Origin: Betaproteobacteria bacterium
GTDB taxonomy: Bacteria > Pseudomonadota > Gammaproteobacteria > Burkholderiales > Burkholderiaceae_C
DNA: 55,616 nucleotides
Direction of reading: 5' to 3'
Assembly: GCA_013289985.1 (NCBI GenBank)
Contig: JABCYW010000026.1
Location: 1-55,616, forward strand
How positions within the stretch are numbered: the first letter of the stretch is position 1; the number at the start of each line of letters is the position of its first letter. The position numbers and the translations under genes are program-made. The notes below the pieces were generated by a model. That model was not told the DNA's origin. It saw only the letters and a list, made by a program, of their open reading frames with translations, and did not search any database. Below are positions 8,897 to 19,277 of this stretch, piece after piece.

Positions 8897-10000
8897 TCAG
8901 TGCACGTCGACCGGATACGTCCCCAGGATCTTGAAGAAACCGCACACCTTGCGCAGTTCCTCGAGCGCCGTGCGCACGTGTTCCTGGTCGGGGTGGCCGG
9001 CGATGTCGACGTAGAAGTAGTACTCCCACTGGCCCGAGCGCGCGGGACGCGACTCGAACTTCGTCATCGAGACGCCGTTGGCCTTCAGCGGCACGAGCAT
9101 GTCGTGCAGCGCGCCGGGGCGGTTCGACACGGTCACGACGAGGCTGGTGCAGTCGTGGCCCGAGGCCTTGGGCGCGGGGTGGCGCTCGGTGTGCGTGATG
9201 ATGGCGAAGCGCGTGCGGTTGTTCGCGTCGTCCTGGATCGCGGGCGAGACCACGTGCAGGCCGTACTCGCTGCTCGCGCGCGTGCTCGCGATGGCCGCCA
9301 GCGTCGGGTCGAGCGAGGCCAGGCGCGCGCCCTCGGCGTTGCTCGCCACCGGACGGCGCTCCGCGTGCGGCAGGTGGTCGTTGAGCCACATGTGGCACTG
9401 GGCCAGCGCCTGCGGATGCGCGCAGACGGCCGAGATGCCTTCGAGCGTGTTCGTCTTGCGCAGCAGGTTGTGGCGCACGAACAGGCTGGTCTCGCCGATG
9501 ATGAACAGCGGCGTGACGAGGAACTGGTCCAGCGAGCGCGCCACCATGCCCTCGGTGGAGTTCTCCACCGGCACGACGCCGAAGTCGGCGGCGCCGGCGG
9601 TGGTCACGCGGAAGACCTCGTCGACGCTGGCGCACGGCACGCGCACGATGGACGAGCCGAAGTAGCCGAGCGCGGCCTCCTCGCTGAACGTGCCGGCCGG
9701 GCCGAGGTAGGCCACGCGCGTGGGTGTCTCGAGCGCGCGGCAGGCCGACATGATCTCGCGCCAGATCGGCGCGACGCTCTCGGTCTTGAGCGGCCCGGTG
9801 TTCTCGGCCTTGAGGCCGTCGATGACCTGGGCCTCGCGCTCGGGGCGGAAGGCCACCGAGCCCTCGCGCTTCTTGACCTCGCCCACGGTCTGCGCCAGCT
9901 TGGCGCGGCGGTTCAGCGCGGCCAGCAGCTCGCGGTCGAGGGCGTCGATCTGCACGCGCAGCGCGAGCAGGTCGGGGTTGGGGGCGTCGTTCTCAGCCAT
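8897..10000 (-). CDS. pheA: Chorismate mutase / prephenate dehydratase (P-protein)
   Basis: A 367-residue bifunctional enzyme of phenylalanine synthesis. It has an N-terminal AroQ chorismate mutase (about residues 10-90: [19 protein letters not shown], then [11 protein letters not shown]), a prephenate dehydratase domain ([18 protein letters not shown] near 98, [12 protein letters not shown] near 145, the catalytic TRF in NNRTRFAII near 262) and a C-terminal ACT domain ([11 protein letters not shown], then the ESRP phenylalanine-binding motif). Feedback inhibition by Phe is expected. Its ATG overlaps the end of serC by 8 nt, so expression is coupled to gyrA-serC. Confidence 0.97.
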   Translation of the reverse strand: MAENDAPNPDLLALRVQIDALDRELLAALNRRAKLAQTVGEVKKREGSVAFRPEREAQVIDGLKAENTGPLKTESVAPIWREIMSACRALETPTRVAYLGPAGTFSEEAALGYFGSSIVRVPCASVDEVFRVTTAGAADFGVVPVENSTEGMVARSLDQFLVTPLFIIGETSLFVRHNLLRKTNTLEGISAVCAHPQALAQCHMWLNDHLPHAERRPVASNAEGARLASLDPTLAAIASTRASSEYGLHVVSPAIQDDANNRTRFAIITHTERHPAPKASGHDCTSLVVTVSNRPGALHDMLVPLKANGVSMTKFESRPARSGQWEYYFYVDIAGHPDQEHVRTALEELRKVCGFFKILGTYPVDVH

Positions 10001-11080
10001 GGCGTGCCGCGAATTCGTTGAGCCAGGTCACCAGGGCTTGGACGCCCTCGACGGGGACCGCGTTGTAGATCGAGGCGCGCATGCCGCCCACGCTCTTGTG
10101 GCCCTTCAGCGCGAGCAGGCCGCGCTCCCTCGCGCCGGCCAGGAACGCGTCGTTGAGCGATTCGTCGCGCAGGAAGAAGGGCACGTTCATGCGCGAGCGC
10201 GCGGCGGGCGCGACGCGGCTCGCGTAGAACGGGCTCGCGTCGAGCGCCGCGTAGAGCAGGGCCGACTTCTCGGCCGCGCGCGCGTCCATCGCGGCCACGC
10301 CGCCTTGCGCCTTGATCCACTTGAAGGTGAGGCCGGCGACGTAGATCGCCCAGGTGGGCGGCGTGTTGAACATCGAGCCGTGCCCGGCGACCACCTTGTA
10401 GTCGAACGCGGACGGCGTGATGGGCAGCGCGTGGCCGATGAGATCGTCGCGCACGATGACGATGGTCAGGCCGGCGGGGCCGATGTTCTTCTGCGCGCCG
10501 GCGAAGGCCAGGCCCACGCGCGACCAGTCGATGGCGCGCGAGAGGATGTGCGACGAGCAGTCGATGACCAGCGGCGTGTCGCTGCCCAGCGCCTTCAGGT
10601 CGGGCAGGGCGTGGAACTCGACGCCGTCGATGGTCTCGTTGGAGCAGACGTGGACGTACGACGCCCGCGGGCGCAGCGACCACGTGGCGGGGTCGGGGAT
10701 GGTGCCCGGCGCGGCGGCGTTGCTCGCCGCGATCGCGACGTCGGCGTAGCGGCGCGCCTCGGCGATGGACTTCTTCGACCAGCTGCCGGTCTGCACGAAA
10801 TCGACCGCGCCGCCGCGCGACAGGTTCATCGGCACGATGGCGTTCTCGCCCAGGCCGCCGCCCTGCAGGAACAGGATGCGGAAGTTCGCCGGCACGGCCA
10901 GCAGCTCGCGCAGGTCGCCTTCAGCCTCGGCCGCGATCTGCATGAACTCCTTGCCGCGATGGCTCATCTCCATCACGCCCATGCCGCTGCCGTGCCAGTC
11001 GAGCATGTCGGCGGCCGCCTCGCGCAGCACGGCCTCCGGGATGGAGGCCGGGCCGGCCGAGAAGTTGAAGGGCCGCTGCA

Positions 11081-11081
<1 letters not shown>
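9993..11081 (-). CDS. serC: Phosphoserine aminotransferase
   Basis: A 362-residue fold-type I PLP enzyme. Its N terminus [19 protein letters not shown] is diagnostic for SerC, the PLP lysine sits in [15 protein letters not shown] (about residue 198), and [14 protein letters not shown] near the C terminus is conserved in the family. It makes 3-phosphoserine and also serves pyridoxine synthesis. Start and gyrA stop share one base (TGATG), and its stop overlaps the pheA start, giving a tightly coupled gyrA-serC-pheA series. Confidence 0.97.
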
Positions 11082-13726
<2,645 letters not shown>

Positions 13727-13991
13727 GGCCTACAGACAGCGCGCAGCGTTCCCGGGTGAATCCCGGCACAGGCGGAATATGGGATTCTACGGGCAGGATC
13801 CGTGTCGCTGGCGCACAACACTCAGCGGGCGCATTCGAGGGGCGCCGGCCAAAAAGAAGCCCGTGTCATATGCCGATGGCACAATGATTTTTGTCGTTGG
13901 CAGGCGCTGGTTTGGCAGGCGCGCTCCAACGTTACTCGGATCCGATTCGGACGTTACGCAGGCGACTGCGGCTTTCCTCGAGAGGAGAATC
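13727..13991. promoter_or_regulatory. Divergent promoter region gyrA / ompA
   Basis: 265 bp between divergent highly expressed genes. A good Shine-Dalgarno (GAGGAGA) precedes the ompA ATG. Promoters for both genes must lie here, but I could not fix single -35/-10 pairs with confidence. Confidence 0.5.
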
Positions 13992-14684
13992 ATGAAGAAA
14001 TTGAACAAGGTCGCGATGATTGTCGCCACCGTCGCGGTTGTTGCCCCGTTGTCCAGCGTGTTCGCGCAAGCGACGACCGCTCCCGGCCGCATCGACAACT
14101 GGCGCAACGTGGACGGCAACGTCTGGAAGAACGGCACGCGTGAATACTGCTGGCGTGACAACTTCTGGACCCCCGCGACGGCCCTGGCCGACTGCGACGG
14201 CGCCCTGAAGCCGGTCGTGGCCGCGGCCGCCCCGGTGGCCCCGCCGCCGGCTCCGCCCGCTGCCGTGGCCCCGGCCCCGGCCCCGGCGCCCGCGCCCGCC
14301 GTCATCGCACCGGTTCCGTCGAGCGAGAAGGTCACCTACGCCGCCGACGCGTTCTTCGATTTCAACAAGGCCGACCTGAAGCAGGAAGCCAAGACGAAGC
14401 TGGATGACCTGGTCAGCAAGACCAAGGAAATCAACCTCGAAGTGATCATCGCCGTCGGCCACACCGACAGCATCGGTGGCGACGCCTACAACGACAAGCT
14501 GTCGGTCAAGCGTGCCGAGTCCATCAAGACCTACCTGACGTCCAAGGGCGTGGAAGCCAACCGCGTCTACACCGAAGGCAAGGGCAAGAAGCAGCCGGTC
14601 GCCGACAACAAGACCGCCGAAGGCCGCGCGAAGAATCGCCGCGTGGAAATCGAAGTGGTCGGCACGCGCGCCACTGGCAAGTAA
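13992..14684 (+). CDS. ompA: OmpA-family peptidoglycan-binding outer-membrane protein
   Basis: A 230-residue exported protein. It has a signal peptide (MKKLNKVAMIVATVAVVAP, cleavage after SVFA near residue 25), a short Trp/Cys-containing region (REYCWRDNFWTPATALADC), a Pro/Ala-rich linker (about residues 75-105) and a C-terminal OmpA domain (AGHTDSIGGD-type peptidoglycan-binding motif near residue 155; GRAKNRRVEIEV at the end). No beta-barrel is present, so it is of the short linker-OmpA type. It likely tethers the outer membrane to peptidoglycan. The gyrA-ompA-ubiG-gph order is typical of the family. Confidence 0.93.
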   Translation: MKKLNKVAMIVATVAVVAPLSSVFAQATTAPGRIDNWRNVDGNVWKNGTREYCWRDNFWTPATALADCDGALKPVVAAAAPVAPPPAPPAAVAPAPAPAPAPAVIAPVPSSEKVTYAADAFFDFNKADLKQEAKTKLDDLVSKTKEINLEVIIAVGHTDSIGGDAYNDKLSVKRAESIKTYLTSKGVEANRVYTEGKGKKQPVADNKTAEGRAKNRRVEIEVVGTRATGK

Positions 14685-14724
14685 TATCGAAACCCGTCGG
14701 AGCCCCGGCTCCGCGGTTTCCTCC

Positions 14725-14748
14725 AAGACCCGCTCCGGCGGGTCTTTT
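14725..14748 (+). terminator. Intrinsic terminator of ompA
   Basis: Stem AAGACCCGC-TCCG-GCGGGTCTT running into TTTT. A second small GGAGCCCCGGCTCC hairpin sits upstream at 14699-14712. Confidence 0.88.
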
Positions 14749-14804
14749 CATTTGCAAGACCGTTATATCGATATGCGGTTCAAACACGCGCTAGCATTCC
14801 GCCC

Positions 14805-15509
14805 ATGACCAATGCCGACCCCCAGGAACTCGAGAAATTCGGCGAGCTCGCCCACAAGTGGTGGGATACCGAAGGCGACTTCAAGCCGCTGCATCGCATC
14901 AACCCGCTGCGCCTCGACTGGATCGCCCAGCGCGCGCCGCTGCATGGCAAGGCCGTGCTCGACGTGGGCTGCGGCGGCGGCATCCTGGCCGAGTCCATGG
15001 CGCAGCGCGGCGCGAACGTGCTGGGCATCGACCTCTCGGTCAAGCCGCTGAAGGTGGCGCGCCTGCACGCGATGGAATCGGGCGTGAGCGGGCTGGAGTA
15101 CCGCGAGGTCGCGGTCGAGGCCCTGGCCGCGGAACGGCCGGCCAGCTTCGATGCCGTCACCTGCATGGAGATGCTGGAGCACGTGCCCGACCCGGCCTCG
15201 GTGGTGGCGGCCTGCGCGCGGCTGGTCAAGCCGGGCGGCATGGTGTTCTTCAGCACGCTCAACCGCAACGCGAAGGCGTTCCTGTTCGCCATCGTCGGCG
15301 CCGAGCACGTGCTCAAGCTGCTGCCCAAGGGCACGCACGAATACGCCAAGTTCATCCGTCCGAGCGAGCTGTCGGGCTTCGCGCGCGACGCGGGCCTGGA
15401 GACGCTGGAACTGGCGGGCATGGAATACAACCCGCTCACGCAGCGCTACTGGCTGTCCGGCGACACGTCCGTCAACTACATGGTGGCCTGCCGCCGTCCG
15501 GCGGCGTGA
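14805..15509 (+). CDS. ubiG: Ubiquinone biosynthesis O-methyltransferase
   Basis: A 234-residue SAM-dependent methyltransferase. Motif I is [16 protein letters not shown] (about residues 50-65), post-I GIDLS, motif [20 protein letters not shown] and [16 protein letters not shown]. The N terminus [20 protein letters not shown] and the [17 protein letters not shown] end are UbiG-specific. It performs both O-methylations of ubiquinone synthesis. Stop and the next start overlap (TGATG), coupling it to gph. Confidence 0.97.
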   Translation: MTNADPQELEKFGELAHKWWDTEGDFKPLHRINPLRLDWIAQRAPLHGKAVLDVGCGGGILAESMAQRGANVLGIDLSVKPLKVARLHAMESGVSGLEYREVAVEALAAERPASFDAVTCMEMLEHVPDPASVVAACARLVKPGGMVFFSTLNRNAKAFLFAIVGAEHVLKLLPKGTHEYAKFIRPSELSGFARDAGLETLELAGMEYNPLTQRYWLSGDTSVNYMVACRRPAA

Positions 15510-16198
15510 TGGCGGGCGCGAGCGCGCGCGCCGTGCGCGGCGTGCTGTTCGATCTCGACGGCACGCTCATCGACAGCGCGCCGGATCTCGCCGGCGCCGC
15601 CAACCGCCTGCGTGCCGACCACGGCCTGCCGCCGCTGCCGCTGGCGCAGCTGCGTCCCATGGTGGGCTCGGGCGCGCGCGGCATGGTGGGCGTGGCGTTC
15701 GGCGTGGCGCCGGGCGATGAGCGCTTCGAGCCGCTGCGCGACGCCTTCCTGGCGCACTACGAGGCCGGGCTCCTGGAACGCACGCATCCGTTCGACGGCG
15801 TCGAGGAGATGCTGGCGTCGCTGGAGGCCGCGGGCCTGCCGTGGGGCATCGTCACCAACAAGGCCACGCGCTTCACCTCGCCCATCGTGGCCGGCCTCGG
15901 CCTGGCGCGGCGTGCAGCGGTGGTGGTCTGCGGCGACACCACGCCGCATTCCAAGCCGCATCCCGAGCCGCTGTGGCACGCGGCGCGCGCGATGGGCCTG
16001 GCGCCGGAGGGCGTGGTCTACGTGGGCGACGACCTGCGCGACGCCCAGGCGGCCAAGGCCGCGGGCATGGCGATGGTCGCGGCCACCTGGGGCTACCTCG
16101 GCCTCGGCGAGTCCGTTCACGGCTGGGGGGCGGACGTCCTGCTGGACGCACCGGGCGAGCTGTCGCAGTGGCTCTCCAGCCGCGGTGCGGCCGTCTGA
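15509..16198 (+). CDS. gph: Phosphoglycolate phosphatase (HAD superfamily)
   Basis: A 229-residue HAD hydrolase of subfamily IA. Motif I is FDLDGTLIDSAPDL (nucleophile D15, acid D17), motif II is the VTNKATRF region, motif III Lys is in HSKPHPEPL, and motif IV is YVGDDLRDAQAAKAAGM. It is the usual partner of ubiG in this order. It dephosphorylates 2-phosphoglycolate or similar small phosphates; substrate preference cannot be read from sequence alone. The start is fixed by the TGATG overlap with ubiG. Confidence 0.93.
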   Translation: MAGASARAVRGVLFDLDGTLIDSAPDLAGAANRLRADHGLPPLPLAQLRPMVGSGARGMVGVAFGVAPGDERFEPLRDAFLAHYEAGLLERTHPFDGVEEMLASLEAAGLPWGIVTNKATRFTSPIVAGLGLARRAAVVVCGDTTPHSKPHPEPLWHAARAMGLAPEGVVYVGDDLRDAQAAKAAGMAMVAATWGYLGLGESVHGWGADVLLDAPGELSQWLSSRGAAV

Positions 16199-16245
16199 CT
16201 GTCGAGCGCTTTCGATTCTTTTCGCCGTATTGCGACGGCACGGGC

Positions 16246-16272
16246 TTGAAGGCGCCCCGCTTGCCCTAAAAT
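16246..16272 (+). promoter_or_regulatory. Probable sigma-70 promoter of ssrA
   Basis: TTGAAG (-35) and TAAAAT (-10) separated by 15 bp, with the -10 ending 9 nt before the mature tmRNA 5' end. Confidence 0.55.
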
Positions 16273-16281
16273 GACAGTTCT

Positions 16282-16654
16282 GGGGCCGACCAGGTTTCGA
16301 CGGGGGTACGGATCCGGCGCAGGGCATGCCGAGCACCAGTTCGCTCGTAAATCCACTGGAAACAAAGTAACTGCGAACGACTCTTCGTACGCTCTCGCGG
16401 CTTAAAACCCGTGAGCCTCTCAACGGTTGGCCGATGGGCCGGGCAAGGGATAGCAATATTCTGAGCTGAGAGGTCATTCACATTGGCTGGCACCCTGTCG
16501 GGCTACTCGGCAGGGGGCGAGATCAAGTAGCTGGCGTCACTGGTAGCGTGTTCCTGCGCGACCTGCGGCGTGAGACTCAAATCAGAGAACTACGCATGTA
16601 GAACTGTCCGGTGATGGCTTTCGGACGGGGGTTCAATTCCCCCCGGCTCCACCA
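16282..16654 (+). ncRNA. ssrA: Transfer-messenger RNA (tmRNA)
   Basis: About 373 nt. The 5' end GGGGCCGACCAGGTTTCGACG pairs with the 3' end CGGCTCC-ACCA to form the alanyl-tRNA-like acceptor; a T-loop (GGTTCAATTCC-type) precedes it and CCA is encoded. The resume codon begins the tag at 16373: GCG AAC GAC TCT TCG TAC GCT CTC GCG GCT TAA, giving ANDSSYALAA (preceded by the alanine charged on tmRNA). It rescues stalled ribosomes with SmpB. The 3' end is a classic integrase target, and a P4-type integrase relic lies directly downstream. Confidence 0.97.
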
Positions 16655-16699
16655 CTTACCAATTTCAGCTGGTTCCAAGCGGTACCAGATGATCCCGAA

Positions 16700-16733
16700 A
16701 AGCTCAAGCCAATCAACGACTTGGGCTTTTTTT
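16700..16733 (+). terminator. Intrinsic terminator downstream of ssrA
   Basis: Imperfect stem AAGCTCAAG / CTTGGGCTT with an 11-nt loop, followed by seven T, starting 46 nt after the tmRNA 3' end. Confidence 0.8.
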
Positions 16734-16855
16734 CTTGGGCCTTTGTGTTCCATGTGATCTCGTCCGGTTTCACCACTTCCATGATCCTGGGGGAGTAACT
16801 TTCGGAGTAACAGTACACTTGTCGATGTCGATGTCGACGTCGGAAAGTTGCTCCC

Positions 16856-17220
16856 ATGGCACGGCATCTGATCCCCTCCGACAAGACCATCCGAAGCATC
16901 AAGCCGTCAAGGGTGGCGCACATGGGTGGCGCTTCGATTACTCGATTGGCGGGTCGCGCAAGCTGCTCAGCCTGGGAACCTACCCCGACACGGGCCTGGC
17001 TGCTGCGCGCAAGAAGGCCGACGACTACCGCCAACTCGTGGCCCAGGGCGTCGACCCGAGTCAGCTGCGCAAGTCCGCCCGAGTGCAGTCGCAGACCATG
17101 CGGCAGGAGGCCAAGCGTGCCGATGCGGGCCTGCCGCCGAGGGGGAGCTTCGCGGCCGTAGCACGGGATTGGCTGAGCACGATCCACACGGCGAAGGTCT
17201 CCGCAGCAGGGCCGGATGTT
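16856..17220 (+). pseudogene. Broken P4-type (DUF4102) phage/island integrase
   Basis: The N terminus MARHLIPSDKTIRSIKPS is read in one frame. The continuation GGAHGWRFDYSIGGSRKLLS, LGTYPDTGLAAARKKADDYR, QLVAQGVDPSQLRK and ARDWLSTIHTAKVS is in another frame. The roughly 18 residues that normally lie between the two parts are missing, so there is an internal deletion plus a frameshift. The catalytic tyrosine-recombinase domain is absent: homology stops at about residue 120 of a protein usually near 400. It marks an old integration at the ssrA 3' end and cannot be active. Confidence 0.85.
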
Positions 17221-17510
17221 TCGCACTCGCTCTGCCGAAGACTTTCGGTCATTTGGAATTGACGGTATTTGCGACGGTATGACTTGCAAAGTTCTCACCA
17301 ATCTCGTGCCGCCAACACAGAGAAGAGACGAGTTTTGTTGACAACAGCACCCGCATGCTTGCGCGGCTGCGTTATTGAGCCGCCTCAATTGGCTTCGATG
17401 CCTCGGGATGACGCTTGTCCCGTATCTGACAGGGAAGACGAATCAGCCCATACGCCTTCAGGAAAGCCAAGGCCCTGCGCGAGGGGCGCCTTGAAGATCG
17501 ACGCAACGTC
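17221..17510. other. Accessory spacer between integrase relic and effector
   Basis: 290 bp of lower coding quality containing no recognisable gene or clear terminator. It probably holds degraded element DNA. Confidence 0.4.
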
Positions 17511-18839
17511 TCACGACGCTGGATCGGGGGCGGCAACGACAGGCGGGCGTTCCGGCATATGAAGTCGATATGCCTTGTCGATGATCGCGTCTGAGGTGGC
17601 CGGACGTGTCGCCTCGTGGATATTCAGGTTGTAGGCCGTGCGCGCTGTTGCGGCGGCCATGAGCTCTTGCGACAACGCGGGTTGCGCGGCCAGGCTCGCC
17701 GTGGTGGCCGCCGCGAAGCGGTCATCAATCGTCGAATGCTCGGTGAAGGGCGGGAATTCCGGAGGTTCGCTCGTGTAGCGCCGAAGCGCGCTCTCGGTCA
17801 TCTCGTGCAGGGGGCCGCCGGGGCCGGCGGCATCTCTCGCGTGATGCATGGCCTGCAAGTTGCGCAAGCCGGTGTCGCGCCCGAAAGTCTGGTTGAGGTC
17901 GGCGTCCCGCATCACCGAGGCCAGCGAGGAGTCCTTTGCGCGCACGGGCGGACCGTCCATCCAGGAGTCCAGCACGATCGAGTGCCTTGGCTCGGTCTCG
18001 CCGCCGGGAAGGATCTTGTCGGGCCGGTCGAGCTGGGCCCACGCGTGCTTGAGTTCACGACTGCCCTTCGAAGAAACAGTCTCGCCCCGTTCCTGCAGCA
18101 TGACGGAATACCGGCGCGAGTTGATGGCCGCATTGTGATCGCAGTTGCCGGCGTGGTATGCAAGGGCGACGCCGACGTTCGCGTTCACGCCGAACATCTT
18201 GCCGGCCTCATAGGCGACCTGGCTGCGTGCCGCGCTGGCCCAGTCTGACGCGATGAGATCGGAGAGGATGTTTCCGCGCCCATGCTTGAGATCCTGCCGG
18301 GTACGGTGAACGGTCGCCGTGGCGTTGTCCAGATGCTCGATCTCCGATGGATCTTCGATAGGGTCGCCCTGGACGCGCGAACCGAGCTGATATGCGGCTT
18401 GTTGGAGCTCATGCTGCTGCAGGGGCGAAGTCCTGTTCGGTCGCGTCGAACGGGGCAGGTCGGAACCGTTCCACTTGCCGGTGCCGACGAAGACTCCGGT
18501 TCGCTCGTCATTGCGACCGAGGTGTGCGGCACCGGCGTTCGGCGTGCCATCTTCGTCGGGGCCGGAACGGAGGCGGGGATTGCCTCTAGGCGGCTCGAGT
18601 TTCAGTTTCGCCGGTCGATTGAAGCCTGCTGCGGGAAGTGGTGGCGGCACGGGCACCCTTCGCGCCATCGAATCTGGACCGGCTGCGGCGGACGGTTCGC
18701 GCCGCATCTGTGCGAGCTCAGTCAAGGAACCCTGCGCTGGCCGGTTCGTCGGACCCTCGTTGCTCTCGTGCACGGCGGGCCGCGCGTCTCGCGGGTTCGG
18801 GACGAGTACGAGCGAGTTCGCGGCTTCTATGCGTGGCAT
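17511..18839 (-). CDS. HopX/XopE (AvrPphE) family type III effector
   Basis: A 442-residue protein. Residues 1 to about 150 are Pro/Arg/Ser-rich and disordered, as in type III secretion substrates. The conserved core carries GRGNILSDL (about residue 188) and a transglutaminase-like Cys-His-Asp set: Cys in YHAGNCDHNA (C233), His in LKHAWAQL (H265) and Asp in SIVLDSWMDGPPV (D291). Order, spacing and the D-x-W-x-(D/N)-GP-x-V motif match the AvrPphE/HopX/XopE family of plant-pathogen effectors from memory of the family. The start at 18839 (MPRIEAANSLVLV) has an AAGGA site 10 nt upstream; an ATG at 18893 would leave almost no leader after the predicted promoter. A PIP box and -10 lie upstream. It sits alone beside an integrase relic, suggesting horizontal acquisition. 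Function in this host is inferred. Confidence 0.85.
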   Translation of the reverse strand: MPRIEAANSLVLVPNPRDARPAVHESNEGPTNRPAQGSLTELAQMRREPSAAAGPDSMARRVPVPPPLPAAGFNRPAKLKLEPPRGNPRLRSGPDEDGTPNAGAAHLGRNDERTGVFVGTGKWNGSDLPRSTRPNRTSPLQQHELQQAAYQLGSRVQGDPIEDPSEIEHLDNATATVHRTRQDLKHGRGNILSDLIASDWASAARSQVAYEAGKMFGVNANVGVALAYHAGNCDHNAAINSRRYSVMLQERGETVSSKGSRELKHAWAQLDRPDKILPGGETEPRHSIVLDSWMDGPPVRAKDSSLASVMRDADLNQTFGRDTGLRNLQAMHHARDAAGPGGPLHEMTESALRRYTSEPPEFPPFTEHSTIDDRFAAATTASLAAQPALSQELMAAATARTAYNLNIHEATRPATSDAIIDKAYRLHMPERPPVVAAPDPAS

Positions 18840-18908
18840 CTCGTTTCCTTCATTGTTGCCGGGTGTCGCGCCGGCTTGCACACGATGAATCACCGTACAG
18901 ATCTGGGC

Positions 18909-18970
18909 ACTTTGGCCTGACGCTGGAATCCGATGCGCTGGCTAAACGAAGCGACGCACGCCAGAACGAA
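18909..18970 (-). promoter_or_regulatory. PIP box and -10 element of the HopX/XopE-type effector gene
   Basis: On the minus strand TTCGT (18970-18966), exactly 15 nt, then TTCGT (18950-18946), an exact match to the plant-inducible-promoter consensus TTCGB-N15-TTCGB bound by HrpX. A CAAAGT hexamer (18914-18909) fits the YANNNT -10 rule and begins 31 nt after the box, within the usual 30-32 nt. Transcription would start near 18902, about 60 nt before the chosen ATG. Confidence 0.85.
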
Positions 18971-19245
18971 TGCTCTGCGCGTTGCGTGCCACTCCTTTTT
19001 ATAGGGCCCGCGCAGCTATGCACCTCTGGCTCGATACTTCTACCAATGTTTCGGAGGTAGCAAGTTCAGGGATCTTGCCTGATCTTCCGTAACGTCTTCC
19101 AGCCTCGTCATGGATGGCAATGCGAGTCGATGAACAAGAGCTGCTTACGGTCATGAACGTCGTGCTCAAGGCCGGTGAAGCCTGGCGCAACTCATCCAGT
19201 GTCCAGACTTGACTTTGAACACGTTTGCTTGTCCATCGCATGCTT
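18971..19245. other. Intergenic DNA between effector promoter and TonB-receptor gene
   Basis: About 275 bp with only short, non-convincing ORFs on either strand. No gene is supported. Confidence 0.4.
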
Positions 19246-19269
19246 CGGGGCGACGTGGGCGTCGCCCCG
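19246..19269 (-). terminator. Hairpin after the TonB-dependent receptor gene
   Basis: Perfect 10-bp stem CGGGGCGACG / CGTCGCCCCG with a 4-nt loop, 9 nt beyond the stop. There is no T-run, so it may be a 3'-end stabiliser or a weak terminator. Confidence 0.5.
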
Positions 19270-19277
19270 ATCAGCTT

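Noticed and set aside
16735-17262. Integrase taken as one intact 175-residue gene
   Set aside because: The conserved N terminus is in another frame, an internal segment is missing and the catalytic domain is absent, so it is a pseudogene.
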